Shown here piece after piece: positions 1-7,515 of a stretch of DNA of 41,587 nucleotides; positions within the stretch are counted from its first letter, which is position 1, and the number at the start of each line of letters is the position of its first letter. The stretch comes from an uncultured Oscillospiraceae bacterium (GTDB taxonomy: Bacteria > Bacillota > Clostridia > Oscillospirales > Oscillospiraceae). The position numbers and the translations under genes are program-made. The DNA lies in the NCBI GenBank assembly GCA_947626845.1, contig CANQTW010000021.1, forward strand, positions 1 to 41,587, given 5' to 3'. The notes beneath the pieces are model-generated. The model did no database searches. It was not told where the DNA came from and saw nothing but the letters and a program-made list of their open reading frames with translations.

Positions 1-12
1 CCATCCGCAGAC

Positions 13-48
13 TGTAACCCATGTCCCTTCCCGATGTGTTACCTATGT
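13..48. repeat. Tandem 12-bp repeats, possible IS end
   Basis: Two related 12-mers, TGTAACCCATGT (13-24) and TGTTACCTATGT (37-48), lie in direct orientation 24 bp apart at the left edge. Paired repeats of this kind are often found at insertion-sequence ends as transposase-binding sites. No transposase is visible, so the IS assignment is an inference about DNA left of the window. Confidence 0.3.
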
Positions 49-61
49 TGCTCTTGACATT

Positions 62-134
62 GAACCCGCCCCTACGGCATCTAATAGAGATGTTTCGTTA
101 ATGGCCGTACGGGCCGCCGTCCATGGCGGCCCAC
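62..134 (+). repeat. 73-bp intergenic repeat, copy A
   Basis: Matches 408-480 at 70 of 73 positions in the same orientation. It starts with a half-arm of the GTAGGGGCGGGTT-type palindrome (GAACCCGCCCCTAC) and ends with an inverted repeat around GGGCCGCC / GGCGGCCC. No convincing gene covers it. The tail after CCTACGGC resembles the tail of the element at 20853-20882. Confidence 0.85.
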
Positions 135-275
135 TGGGGAAAGCCAGCAGGGAAGCATCCCGTAGGAATGGGGCCCCCGCCGAACGTTAGTTCGGTGGGG
201 AGAGGAGGAGCCAAGCCCGCGCCTGAGCCCTGGCGTTTACGCCGGGGCGAGGTTAAGCGGCTTGAGCGACGACGA

Positions 276-313
276 GTAGGGGCCGATGACCACATCGGCC
301 CACACGCCGCACC
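276..313 (+). repeat. 38-bp repeat with internal hairpin, copy 1
   Basis: The reverse complement of this segment occurs without mismatch at 7516-7553. It contains a hairpin GGCCGATG / CATCGGCC with a four-base loop, preceded by GTAGG. It belongs to the same GTAGGGGC-headed palindrome family as 20853-20882. Confidence 0.85.
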
Positions 314-407
314 CTCGAATTACCTTATACGCCCCACCGAATTTCCGGCACGCCCCATTCAAAACGGTTGCGGCTCCGCCGCGTATTTAGTTCACGGGCG
401 GGTTTTG

Positions 408-480
408 GAACCCGCCCCTACGGCGTCTAATAGAGATGTTTCGTTAATGGCCGTACGGGCCGCCGCCCACGGCGGCCCAC
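408..480 (+). repeat. 73-bp intergenic repeat, copy B
   Basis: Direct repeat of 62-134 with three substitutions. Here the left side is complete: a hairpin GGGCGGGTT / AACCCGCCC (397-417) precedes it, so this copy looks more intact than copy A. Confidence 0.85.
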
Positions 481-554
481 GTCCTGCGCAACGATTCCCA
501 ATACTTATTTCGTTCCCCCCAACGCACCAACCACTCGTCCGCGCCGTTATCCCC

Positions 555-582
555 TTGCATTTTTTCCGATTTGTGCTATACT
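555..582 (+). promoter_or_regulatory. SigA promoter of the UDG gene
   Basis: TTGCAT (555-560), a 16-bp spacer and TATACT (577-582), followed by a GGAGGG ribosome-binding site at 601-606. Confidence 0.6.
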
Positions 583-613
583 TGGCAAAGACAGAAAATC
601 GGAGGGATGGCCT

Positions 614-1189
614 ATGACCTGGGAGGAGCTTGAAAGAGCGGCGAAGGGGTGCGCGAAATGCGCCCTTTGCGAGACGCGCACCAATCTGGTGTTCGGCGTG
701 GGCGTTCGGGACGCCCGCGTGATGTTCGTGGGCGAGGGGCCGGGGGAGAACGAGGACCTGCAAGGCGAACCCTTTGTGGGTCGGGGCGGCCAGCTTCTGG
801 ACGTGATGCTGACGCTCATCGACCTGGACCGGCACAAGAACATCTACATAGCCAACATCGTCAAGTGCCGTCCCCCCAAAAACCGGGACCCCCTGGGCAC
901 CGAGCAGGAGGCCTGCATTGGCTGGCTCCGGGCGCAGATGGAGCTGATTAAGCCCAAGATCGTGGTGTGCCTGGGGCGCATCGCCGCCCAGGTGCTGATA
1001 AAGCCCGATTTCAGGATCAGCCAGGAGCACGGGAAATTTTTCGACGTGAACGGCGTGCAGTATATGGCCCTCTACCACCCGGCGGCCCTTCTGCGGGACC
1101 CCCGTAAAAAGCCTGACACCTTCGTGGACCTGAAGTCCCTCCAGGCCAAGATCAGGGAGCTGTGCCCTGAGACGTACGGGGAAGCCTGA
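614..1189 (+). CDS. Uracil-DNA glycosylase, family 4 (iron-sulfur)
   Basis: A 191-residue family-4 (UDGa-type) uracil-DNA glycosylase, which removes uracil from DNA to start base-excision repair in the cytoplasm. The N-terminal motif GEGPGENED (40-48) and the C-terminal motif with His155 in HPAALLR form the active site. Four cysteines, C13, C16, C85 and C101, have the spacing of the 4Fe-4S ligands of the Thermotoga enzyme. The length is normal and the ATG has GGAGGG eight bases upstream. The acetyltransferase gene follows after 48 bp without a clear terminator, so they may be co-transcribed. Family assignment is secure; the cluster is inferred from the cysteines. Confidence 0.95.
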   Translation: MTWEELERAAKGCAKCALCETRTNLVFGVGVRDARVMFVGEGPGENEDLQGEPFVGRGGQLLDVMLTLIDLDRHKNIYIANIVKCRPPKNRDPLGTEQEACIGWLRAQMELIKPKIVVCLGRIAAQVLIKPDFRISQEHGKFFDVNGVQYMALYHPAALLRDPRKKPDTFVDLKSLQAKIRELCPETYGEA

Positions 1190-1237
1190 CCCCTTCGGGC
1201 CTCCCACAATATCCTCACCGGAAAAGGAAACCCATCT

Positions 1238-2071
1238 ATGGAAGAACTGAGAAAATCCGTCCCCGGCGACGAACCGGGACTGAAGGCATTATGGCGCGAT
1301 GTCTTTCAGGACGATCAGGAGCGTATCGACGGCTTTTTTGAAAAGCTCTACACCCCCGGAATGGCCCAGGTGTATCTCGCGGAGGGCCGGATCGTCTCCG
1401 CCGCTTACATACTGAAGATCGGCGATTTTATCTCCGAGGGGAGCTGGACGCCCTGTCGGGTCATCCACGCCCTGGGCACCCATCCGTCGTTTCGGGGGCG
1501 GGGCTTCGGCGGCAAGGTGCTGGCCTCCGCCGTGGAGGAGGCCACCCGCAGCGGCTTGGGGGCCATCTGTCCCACAGAACCGTCCCTTTTCGCCTGGTTT
1601 GAGAAATTCGGCTTCAGTCCGGTTTTCGGCGCCATGATCCAGGACTGCGCCGATGTGGAGATCCCCCTCCACGGCAGCGCCGCCGTTGTGACGGTGCGGG
1701 GGTACGCGGCCCTCCGGGAGGAGCTTCTGCACGGGCGGGCGTATATCGACGTGGACATACGGGCCCTGGAATATCAGGAGCTTCTGTGCAAGCGCTCCGG
1801 CGGCGGCCTTTTCTATCTTGTGTCCGACGGCGTCCGGTGCTGTGCCGCCGTGGAGAAGGCGGGGGAGCGCGCCCTCATACGGGAGCTGATCGTCCCCTCC
1901 GGCAGCGTCTATAACGCCGCCGCCCTGGCCTCCCGCGCCGTGGGCTGTACCCGCTTTACCTACAGGACGCCCCTGCGGCAGGGGGATGCGTTCGCCCCCT
2001 TTGCCATGCTCCATACCGATTCCCTGAAGACCCCCTCCGGCCTTGCCTGGTTCGGTTTGGGCCTGGATTGA
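1238..2071 (+). CDS. GNAT family N-acetyltransferase
   Basis: A 277-residue protein of the GNAT superfamily, which transfers acetyl from acetyl-CoA to an amine. The acetyl-CoA pyrophosphate-binding loop is visible as RGRGFGGK at about residues 86-93, preceded by a HALGTHPSFRG strand. The motif-B-like ending ...LFAWFEKFGFSPVF follows at about 113-126. The remaining 150 residues form a C-terminal domain I cannot place, so this is one of the two-part GNATs of roughly 280 residues found in Clostridia. The substrate is unknown. The ribosome-binding site (AAAGGA, 1223-1228) is weak but the ATG precedes a plausible N-terminus. It follows the glycosylase gene closely. Confidence 0.85.
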   Translation: MEELRKSVPGDEPGLKALWRDVFQDDQERIDGFFEKLYTPGMAQVYLAEGRIVSAAYILKIGDFISEGSWTPCRVIHALGTHPSFRGRGFGGKVLASAVEEATRSGLGAICPTEPSLFAWFEKFGFSPVFGAMIQDCADVEIPLHGSAAVVTVRGYAALREELLHGRAYIDVDIRALEYQELLCKRSGGGLFYLVSDGVRCCAAVEKAGERALIRELIVPSGSVYNAAALASRAVGCTRFTYRTPLRQGDAFAPFAMLHTDSLKTPSGLAWFGLGLD

Positions 2072-2165
2072 CCTTCTCTTGATTTAATGAACAAAATTTA
2101 AAACGCAATTTAATACTTTTGAAACACCTCGCTGTTTTTCTTTTAACAGATTAGGGGTAATATAC

Positions 2166-2182
2166 TATCAACAACGTTGATA
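2166..2182. promoter_or_regulatory. Operator-like dyad TATCAAC-AAC-GTTGATA
   Basis: A perfect 7-bp inverted repeat with a three-base spacer, immediately after a TATACT hexamer (2161-2166) that could be a -10 box; no good -35 box was found. It lies 35 bp before a strong terminator, so any transcript starting here would be short. The regulator is unknown. Confidence 0.4.
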
Positions 2183-2216
2183 ATTCACCTTTTTCATTTT
2201 ATCCTCTTTTTCTATC

Positions 2217-2250
2217 GACCGGAGTCCGTAAGGACTCCGGTCACTTTTTT
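2217..2250 (+). terminator. Rho-independent terminator
   Basis: An 11-bp perfect stem (2217-2227 / 2232-2242) with a GTAA loop is followed by a six-T run (2245-2250). It ends the UDG-GNAT transcription unit or a short leader transcript from near 2173. Confidence 0.9.
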
Positions 2251-2316
2251 GGGGCTTTTCTTTTGGGTGGGCATGGTGTATAATGATGCCTACCATGAGA
2301 AAAGACAGGTACTTAT

Positions 2317-4821
2317 ATGGACAGACAGGAATTTGAAAAGCGCTTTGCGGCGGCCCGCCGGGAGCTGATCGGGCGGGATTTTGCCCGCCTCAACGACATG
2401 CAGCGCAAGGCTGTGATGACCACGGAGGGGCCTCTGCTGCTGCTGGCGGGGGCCGGGAGCGGCAAGACCACGGTCCTCATTGACCGGGTGGCCAACCTTA
2501 TCCGCTACGGCAGGGCGTCGGATTCCGGCGAGGTGCCGGAGGAGATGGGGGAGGCGGAGCTGGCCCTTTTGGAGCGGGCCGTAAAGGAGCGGGAGCCTCT
2601 CACGCCGGAGCTTCAGGAGCTGTGCGCCTTAGAGCCGGTGGAGCCCTGGCGGATCATCGCCATCACCTTCACCAACAAGGCCGCCGGCGAGCTGAAAAGC
2701 CGCCTTCAGGCAAGGCTTGGTCCCGGCGCGGAGGACGTGTGGGCCATGACCTTCCACTCCGCCTGCGTGCGCATCCTCCGGCGGAGCATCGACGCGCTGG
2801 ATATCGACAAGTCCTTCACCATCTACGACGCCGCCGACTCCCAGGCGGTGATGAAGCGGGTGCTGAAGGAGCTGAATATGGACGAGAAGGTCTTCCCCGT
2901 GAAGAGCGTTCTGGGGGAGATCAGCCGCGCCAAGGACAGATTTCTCTCGGCGGCGGATTTCGAGGCCGAGGCCCAAAAGGGGTACGATTCCCGCAAAAAG
3001 GCCGTCGCCCAGGCGTACACCATGTACTCCCGGCGGCTTCTTTCCGCCGGAGCGCTGGATTTTGATGACCTGATCTTTTATACCGTCAAGCTCTTTCACG
3101 ACTGTCCGGAGGTCAGGGAGCGATGGCAGAGCCAGTTCCAATACGTGCTGGTGGACGAGTATCAGGACACCAGCGCCCTGCAGTACATGCTGGCGTCGTA
3201 CCTGGCGGGCAGGACCGGCAACATCTGCGTGGTGGGCGACGACGACCAGAGCATCTACCGCTTTCGGGGCGCCACCATCGAGAACATCCTGGACTTTGAA
3301 AAGCGCTTCAAGAACGCCCGCATCATCAAATTGGAGCAGAATTACCGCTCCACGGGCCACATCCTGGAGGCGGCCAACAGCGTCATCCGCAATAACCACG
3401 AGCGCCGCGGCAAGAACCTCTGGACGGACGCCGGGGCGGGGGAGAAGCTGAAGCTGTATCTGGCGGAGAACGACGACGCGGAGGCCGCCTACATAGCCGC
3501 ACGGATCGTGGACGGCGTGGCCGCCGGGATGAGCTGGGGGGATTTCGCGGTGCTCTATCGCATGAACGCCCAGTCCAACCGGCTTGAATACGCCTTCAAG
3601 CGCATGAGCATCCCCTACCGGGTGGTGGGGGGCACCAGGTTCTTTGACCGCATGGAGATCAAGGACGTCACCGCGTATCTGAGCGTCATCCACAACCCGG
3701 CGGACGATCTGCGGCTCCTGCGGATCGTCAACACGCCCCCCAGAGGCATCGGCGGCACCACCATCGAGCGCCTGCGGGCCATTGCCGCCGAAAAGGGCAG
3801 GCCGCTTTTGGATATCGCCGCCGACGCGGCCAGCTTCCCGGAGCTGAAAAGCGCCGCTAAGAAGCTGACGGACTTCATCATGCTCATCATGGAGCTGCGC
3901 AAAATGGCCGGGGAGATGCCCTTGGAGGACTTCTACGACGCCATGCTGGACAAGACCGGGTATCTGGCGGCCCTGGGCGACAGCGACGAGGCCCTGGCCA
4001 GGATCGACAACATCAGGGAGCTGAAGAGCAACATCGTCTCCTACGCCGCCCGAACCGAGACGCCCACCCTGGCCGGCTTTTTGGACGAGATCGCCCTGTA
4101 TACCGACCTTGACAGCCTGGAGGCGGGGGAGGACAGCGTGGTGCTGATGACCGTCCACGCCGCCAAGGGGCTGGAATTCCCCTGGGTGTTCATGGCGGGG
4201 ATGGAGGACGGCATCTTCCCCACCGCCCGCACCATCGGCGAGCCGGAGGAGATGGAGGAGGAGCGCAGGCTGTGCTATGTGGCCCTGACCCGCGCCAAAA
4301 AGCGGCTGACGCTCACCGCCGCCAAAAGGCGGATGCTCTTTGGCCGCACCAACGCCAACAGCATCTCCCGGTTCGTGGAGGAGATCCCCGACGAGCATAT
4401 CGACAAGCCGGAGCTGCCGGTACGGGACAGCTGGATACATGAGCCGGACCCGGAGTATATGGATTACGAGTACCGGGAGCGCCGGAGCGCCGGTGAACCG
4501 GCCTATGGCCGCGCCGCCCAAAGCCCGCGGGGGAGCTTCCGGAGCGGGTACGGCGCCTTCGACGGCGGACAGCCGCCTGTGACCGTCAAAAAGGGCCCCT
4601 CCGTCCCCGCCGCGCCCAGGCGTCCGGTGACGTCCGTACCCCCCGCCCAGGCCCTCCCGGAGCTGCGTCCTGGGGACAAGATACGCCACAAGGCCTTTGG
4701 GGAAGGGACGGTGACGGAGGTCACCCGTATGCCCGGCGACGCCCTGCTGACCGTGGACTTCCAGGGCGGTCAAAAGCGCCTGATGCTCAAGGCCGCAGGC
4801 CCCTTTATCAAGAAGCTGTGA
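2317..4821 (+). CDS. pcrA: ATP-dependent DNA helicase PcrA/UvrD
   Basis: An 834-residue superfamily-1A 3'-5' helicase that unwinds DNA in excision repair and clears recombinase and stalled polymerases. Motifs appear in order: Walker A AGAGSGKT (44-51), Ia TFTNKAAGELKSR, II DEYQD (280-284), III GDDDQSIYRFRGA, IV NYRST, V TVHAAKGLEF and VI VALTRAKKRL. The last 50 residues (LRPGDKIRHKAFGEGTV...) are the Tudor-like tail that binds RNA polymerase in PcrA. A stretch of about 50 residues between motifs I and Ia, rich in Glu, is longer than in Bacillus PcrA. A possible -10 (TATAAT, 2279-2284) lies 33 bp before the ATG. The HAD phosphatase gene follows after 9 bp. Confidence 0.95.
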   Translation: MDRQEFEKRFAAARRELIGRDFARLNDMQRKAVMTTEGPLLLLAGAGSGKTTVLIDRVANLIRYGRASDSGEVPEEMGEAELALLERAVKEREPLTPELQELCALEPVEPWRIIAITFTNKAAGELKSRLQARLGPGAEDVWAMTFHSACVRILRRSIDALDIDKSFTIYDAADSQAVMKRVLKELNMDEKVFPVKSVLGEISRAKDRFLSAADFEAEAQKGYDSRKKAVAQAYTMYSRRLLSAGALDFDDLIFYTVKLFHDCPEVRERWQSQFQYVLVDEYQDTSALQYMLASYLAGRTGNICVVGDDDQSIYRFRGATIENILDFEKRFKNARIIKLEQNYRSTGHILEAANSVIRNNHERRGKNLWTDAGAGEKLKLYLAENDDAEAAYIAARIVDGVAAGMSWGDFAVLYRMNAQSNRLEYAFKRMSIPYRVVGGTRFFDRMEIKDVTAYLSVIHNPADDLRLLRIVNTPPRGIGGTTIERLRAIAAEKGRPLLDIAADAASFPELKSAAKKLTDFIMLIMELRKMAGEMPLEDFYDAMLDKTGYLAALGDSDEALARIDNIRELKSNIVSYAARTETPTLAGFLDEIALYTDLDSLEAGEDSVVLMTVHAAKGLEFPWVFMAGMEDGIFPTARTIGEPEEMEEERRLCYVALTRAKKRLTLTAAKRRMLFGRTNANSISRFVEEIPDEHIDKPELPVRDSWIHEPDPEYMDYEYRERRSAGEPAYGRAAQSPRGSFRSGYGAFDGGQPPVTVKKGPSVPAAPRRPVTSVPPAQALPELRPGDKIRHKAFGEGTVTEVTRMPGDALLTVDFQGGQKRLMLKAAGPFIKKL

Positions 4822-4830
4822 GGTAAGACC

Positions 4831-5484
4831 ATGCCTTTATACGACACCCTCCTTTTTGACCTGGACGGCACCGTCACCGACTCCGCCCCAGGCGTCATGA
4901 ACTCCTTCCACCACGCCCTGACGGCCTTCGGCATCGAGCCTGCCAGCCACGAGGAGCTGAAGCAGGTGGTGGGCCCTCCGCTGAGGACCTCCTTCACCGT
5001 CACCTACGGCGTGCCTATGGAGCGGTACGACGAGATCATGCGGTATTACCTGGAATATTACCTGCCAAAGGGCATCTATGAGAACAGCGTCTACCCCGGC
5101 GTGGAGGAGCTGCTTTGCCGGTGCAAAAGGGCGGGACTGCGGCTGGTGGTGGCCTCCTCCAAGTGGCAGAAGGGCGTGGATATCGTCATGAACCACTTTG
5201 GGCTGGACAAATATTTCGACTTCATGGCCGGCTCCGAGGTCTCCCAGGGCCGGGTGGAGAAGGCGGACGTGATCCGGTATATCCTCGACACCCTGCCCGT
5301 CACCGACCTTGCCAGGACCCTCATGGTGGGGGACCGCAAGTATGACGTGGAGGGGGCGGCGGCCTTCGGCATCAAAACCGCCGGCGTCCTCTGGGGCTAC
5401 GGCACCAGGGAGGAGCTGGAGACAGCCGGAGCCGTCATGACCGCCGAGACGCCGGAGGCGCTGTGCCGCTTGCTGGGGGTCTGA
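4831..5484 (+). CDS. HAD family phosphatase (phosphoglycolate phosphatase-like)
   Basis: A 217-residue HAD-superfamily hydrolase of the Gph/PpaX type, with a small alpha-helical cap. Catalytic features: DLDGT (10-14) with the nucleophile Asp10 and acid/base Asp12, the motif-II serine in VVASSKWQ, a motif-III lysine, and motif IV GDRKYD with Asp168 and Asp172 binding magnesium. Such enzymes dephosphorylate phosphoglycolate, which arises from DNA 3'-end repair, or pyrophosphate. The neighbouring helicase and glycosylase would fit a DNA-repair clean-up role, but that is inference. It is translated 9 bp after pcrA, probably in the same mRNA. Confidence 0.85.
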   Translation: MPLYDTLLFDLDGTVTDSAPGVMNSFHHALTAFGIEPASHEELKQVVGPPLRTSFTVTYGVPMERYDEIMRYYLEYYLPKGIYENSVYPGVEELLCRCKRAGLRLVVASSKWQKGVDIVMNHFGLDKYFDFMAGSEVSQGRVEKADVIRYILDTLPVTDLARTLMVGDRKYDVEGAAAFGIKTAGVLWGYGTREELETAGAVMTAETPEALCRLLGV

Positions 5485-5589
5485 GCCTGGCCGCCGGTTG
5501 ACAGCCGGTTTCAGGGCGCACTTACCAGACGTCGGGAAAATCCGCTCTCCCGCCGGAATATTTTGCCGCTTTTTTTCGGTTACGTGCGT

Positions 5590-5618
5590 ATTATACCACA
5601 TGTCAAAGCATTTGTCAA
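5590..5618 (-). promoter_or_regulatory. Consensus SigA promoter pointing into the gph-like gene
   Basis: On the minus strand, TTGACA (5613-5618), exactly 17 bp, then TATAAT (5590-5595): every consensus base is present. It reads leftward into the 3' end of the phosphatase gene, where no minus-strand gene is credible. It could make an antisense or small RNA. Confidence 0.6.
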
Positions 5619-5654
5619 GCATTATTTTAAAATATTTTTGATTATTTTTTAGTT

Positions 5655-5700
5655 ATCCCGAAAAAGCCGCCTGGGAGCGGCTTTTTCGGGATATTTTTTT
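5655..5700 (+). terminator. Rho-independent terminator
   Basis: A perfect 16-bp stem (5655-5670 / 5677-5692) with loop CTGGGA and a T run at 5694-5700. It separates pcrA/HAD from the SPFH operon. The A-rich 5' flank could also serve leftward transcription. Confidence 0.9.
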
Positions 5701-5710
5701 CTTCTTTTTT

Positions 5711-5774
5711 CAAAAAATCCCTTGACAGGGAGATATTGGAGTGATATCATTATGATATCAACCAAACCAAAAGG
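5711..5774 (+). promoter_or_regulatory. SPFH operon promoter with palindromic operator (cassette copy 1)
   Basis: TTGACA (5722-5727), 17 bp, TATCAT (5745-5750). The -10 box lies inside the perfect 9+1+9 palindrome TGATATCATTATGATATCA (5742-5760). The whole 64-bp segment matches the ABC exporter promoter at 23134-23071 on the other strand at 61 of 64 positions. A repressor bound here would block RNA polymerase directly. A GntR/YtrA-type regulator is my guess; none is encoded in the window. Confidence 0.85.
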
Positions 5775-5785
5775 AGGAAAACCCT

Positions 5786-6808
5786 ATGAAAACAGATATC
5801 CAGGAAAAAGAACTCCGTCCCAAGTCCGGCGGCCTTATGCTGCTCCTGCTCATTTTAGGCGTCCTCTGCGGCGTGGCGGCGATCATCGCCGGCATCGCCA
5901 TAAGCGTGAGTACCGGGGAGGTCATGCCCGGAGTGCTTTTCGCCCTCGCCGGACTCCTCTTCGGCGGGATCGCCTGTCCCATGCTGATGGCGGGGCTGAA
6001 GATCGTCAAGCCCAACGAGGCGCGGGTCTTTACCCTGTTCGGCAAGTACTACGGCACGGTGAAAAAGAGCGGGTTTTATTATGTCAACCCCTTCGCCACT
6101 TCCTTCAGCCCCACCTACAACGCGGCTCTCAGCGCCGCCCAGGCCAAAACCAAGGAGATGCAGGCCGAGGGCAAGACGGCCACAGTCTCCGTGGGCGTGG
6201 GCAAGGGCATCAGCCTCAAGACCCAGACGTTGAACAACCAGAAGCAGAAGGTCAACGACGTGTTGGGCAACCCCATCATCATCGGCGCGGTGGTGATCTG
6301 GCACGTGGAGAACCCCACTCTGGCGGCCTTCGCCGTGGAGAACTTTCAGGAGTTTTTGAACATCCAGACCGACTCCACCATCCGCAACATCGCGCGGCTG
6401 TACCCCTACGACGTGTTTGACGACGACGATGATGACGACGGCGTGCAGGAGAAGACCCTGCGCTCCTCCGCCATAGAGATCGCGGACATGATGCGGGAGG
6501 AGCTGCAGAAGCGGGTGATCTCCGCCGGTCTTGCCATCGAGGAGGTGCGCATCACCCACCTTGCCTACGCCGAGGAGATCGCCGCCGCCATGCTCCAGCG
6601 CCAGCAGGCCGTGGCCATTATCGCGGCGCGGCAGAAGATCGTGGACGGGGCCGTGGGCATGGTGAAGATGGCCATTGACCGCCTCAACGAGGACGAGGTG
6701 GTGAATCTGGACGAGGAGCGCAAGGCCGCCATGGTGTCCAATCTCTTAGTGGTGCTGTGCGGCAACAAGGACGCCCAGCCCATCGTCAACTCCGGGAGCC
6801 TCTACTAA
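5786..6808 (+). CDS. SPFH (band 7/stomatin-like) domain membrane protein
   Basis: A 340-residue protein with two N-terminal membrane segments (about 16-42 and 46-72) followed by an SPFH/band-7 domain from about 75 to 310. SPFH proteins oligomerise on membranes, organise lipid microdomains and often accompany stress-response or protease systems. A run of seven aspartates (212-218) in the middle of the domain is unusual and may be a flexible or cation-binding loop. AAAGGAGG is well placed before the ATG. It heads a three-gene operon; the stop codon overlaps the next start by one base. Expression should follow the palindromic operator at 5742-5760. The exact function is unknown. Confidence 0.9.
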   Translation: MKTDIQEKELRPKSGGLMLLLLILGVLCGVAAIIAGIAISVSTGEVMPGVLFALAGLLFGGIACPMLMAGLKIVKPNEARVFTLFGKYYGTVKKSGFYYVNPFATSFSPTYNAALSAAQAKTKEMQAEGKTATVSVGVGKGISLKTQTLNNQKQKVNDVLGNPIIIGAVVIWHVENPTLAAFAVENFQEFLNIQTDSTIRNIARLYPYDVFDDDDDDDGVQEKTLRSSAIEIADMMREELQKRVISAGLAIEEVRITHLAYAEEIAAAMLQRQQAVAIIAARQKIVDGAVGMVKMAIDRLNEDEVVNLDEERKAAMVSNLLVVLCGNKDAQPIVNSGSLY

Positions 6809-7038
6809 TGGACCCCGAAACCCGTGAACAAGCCCTCCGCGAGAGACTGGAGCGTATCGAGGCCCTGGAGCGGGAGCTGAAGGCCAAGGAATCGGCCAAA
6901 AAGCAGGTGCCGCTCCGGCTGTCCAGTACCCTGTGGAACGAGATCGCCGCCTGGGCGGAGGAGGATTTCCGCTCTATCAACGGGCAGATAGAATACATCC
7001 TCACCGAGGCGGTGAGGAAGCGGAAGGGGAGAGGATGA
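6808..7038 (+). CDS. Arc-like ribbon-helix-helix protein
   Basis: A 76-residue protein. Residues 1-31 form a charged helix (alternating Glu, Arg and Leu, coiled-coil-like) and 32-70 read as a ribbon-helix-helix fold: strand KKQVPLRLSSTLW, then two helices ending in ILTEAVRKRK. Arc/MetJ-type proteins dimerise and bind DNA through the strand. The ATG overlaps the SPFH stop (TAATG), so translation is coupled and upstream in-frame ATGs were rejected. It may regulate this operon or tether DNA to the SPFH scaffold; nothing in the sequence decides between these. Confidence 0.8.
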   Translation: MDPETREQALRERLERIEALERELKAKESAKKQVPLRLSSTLWNEIAAWAEEDFRSINGQIEYILTEAVRKRKGRG

Positions 7039-7039
7039 A

Positions 7040-7315
7040 ATGGATTCCCTTTTTGAAATGATCCTGGAGCTGGTGCTGGAGGGGAGCTTTGAGGCCAGCA
7101 AAAGCAAGCTCGTGCCAAAGCCCGTAAGGATCGTCCTGGCCGCGCTTGTGGTCCTCTTCTTTCTGGCGGCCATCGGACTTGTCATCTTTGCCGGCATTTT
7201 GATGGTCGGGGACGGAAAAACCCTGGGCGGAGCGGTCATGTTCCTCCTGGCGGCCCTGCTCCTGGCGTTCAGCATCCGGGGGTTTATAAGGACGTATCAT
7301 AAAAAGGCGAAATAA
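7040..7315 (+). CDS. Small two-span membrane protein
   Basis: A 91-residue protein of unknown family. An amphipathic N-terminal helix (about 1-28) precedes two hydrophobic segments (about 29-54 and 62-80) and a basic tail ending KKAK, so both ends are probably cytoplasmic. It begins one base after the stop of the ribbon-helix-helix gene and is the last gene of the SPFH operon. A role as membrane partner of the SPFH oligomer is inferred from position only. No terminator follows; repeat hairpins start about 35 bp downstream. Confidence 0.7.
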   Translation: MDSLFEMILELVLEGSFEASKSKLVPKPVRIVLAALVVLFFLAAIGLVIFAGILMVGDGKTLGGAVMFLLAALLLAFSIRGFIRTYHKKAK

Positions 7316-7355
7316 TTGGACCATCAAATTCCTGGAGGGCCATCCCACAACGCCG

Positions 7356-7466
7356 TAGGGGCCGCCGTGGGCGGCGGCCCGTACAGGTCCTGATGAAAGA
7401 TTTTGCAAAAATAACGAAAAAATCTTCCTTAAAAGCAGTAGGGGCGGGTTCAAAACCCGCCCGCGT
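7356..7466. repeat. Two GTAGGGGC-type palindromes
   Basis: First hairpin: GTAGGGGCCGCCG then CGGCGGCCCGTAC. Second: GTAGGGGCGGGTT then AACCCGCCC. Both start with GTAGGGGC, as do copies at 276, 20853 and 41193 and the inverted ones at 62 and 408. They are dispersed intergenic elements of REP type. Confidence 0.75.
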
Positions 7467-7515
7467 TTTTTAATGGATTTTCGGAAATTCGGAGCAGCGT
7501 ATAGAGAAATTTGGT

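Larger units (their letters stand above)
1..613. other. Gene-free, repeat-rich region
   Basis: I see no credible gene here: the open frames on both strands are compositional and are broken by repeats. The stretch holds a possible IS end (13-48), two copies of a 73-bp repeat (62-134, 408-480), one arm of a 38-bp inverted pair (276-313, partner at 7516-7553), and the promoter of the following glycosylase gene. Confidence 0.7.

Noticed and set aside
2629..4773. Open frame of 714 codons on the minus strand across pcrA
   Set aside because: Composition is that of a codon-bias shadow (Gly, His, Val, Gln rich), and every helicase motif lies on the plus strand.
5722..5790. Peptide start MTGRYWSDIIMIS, seen before both the SPFH and the ABC genes
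   Set aside because: It is simply the translation of the shared promoter-operator cassette. It lies at or upstream of the -10 box and cannot be part of the proteins.
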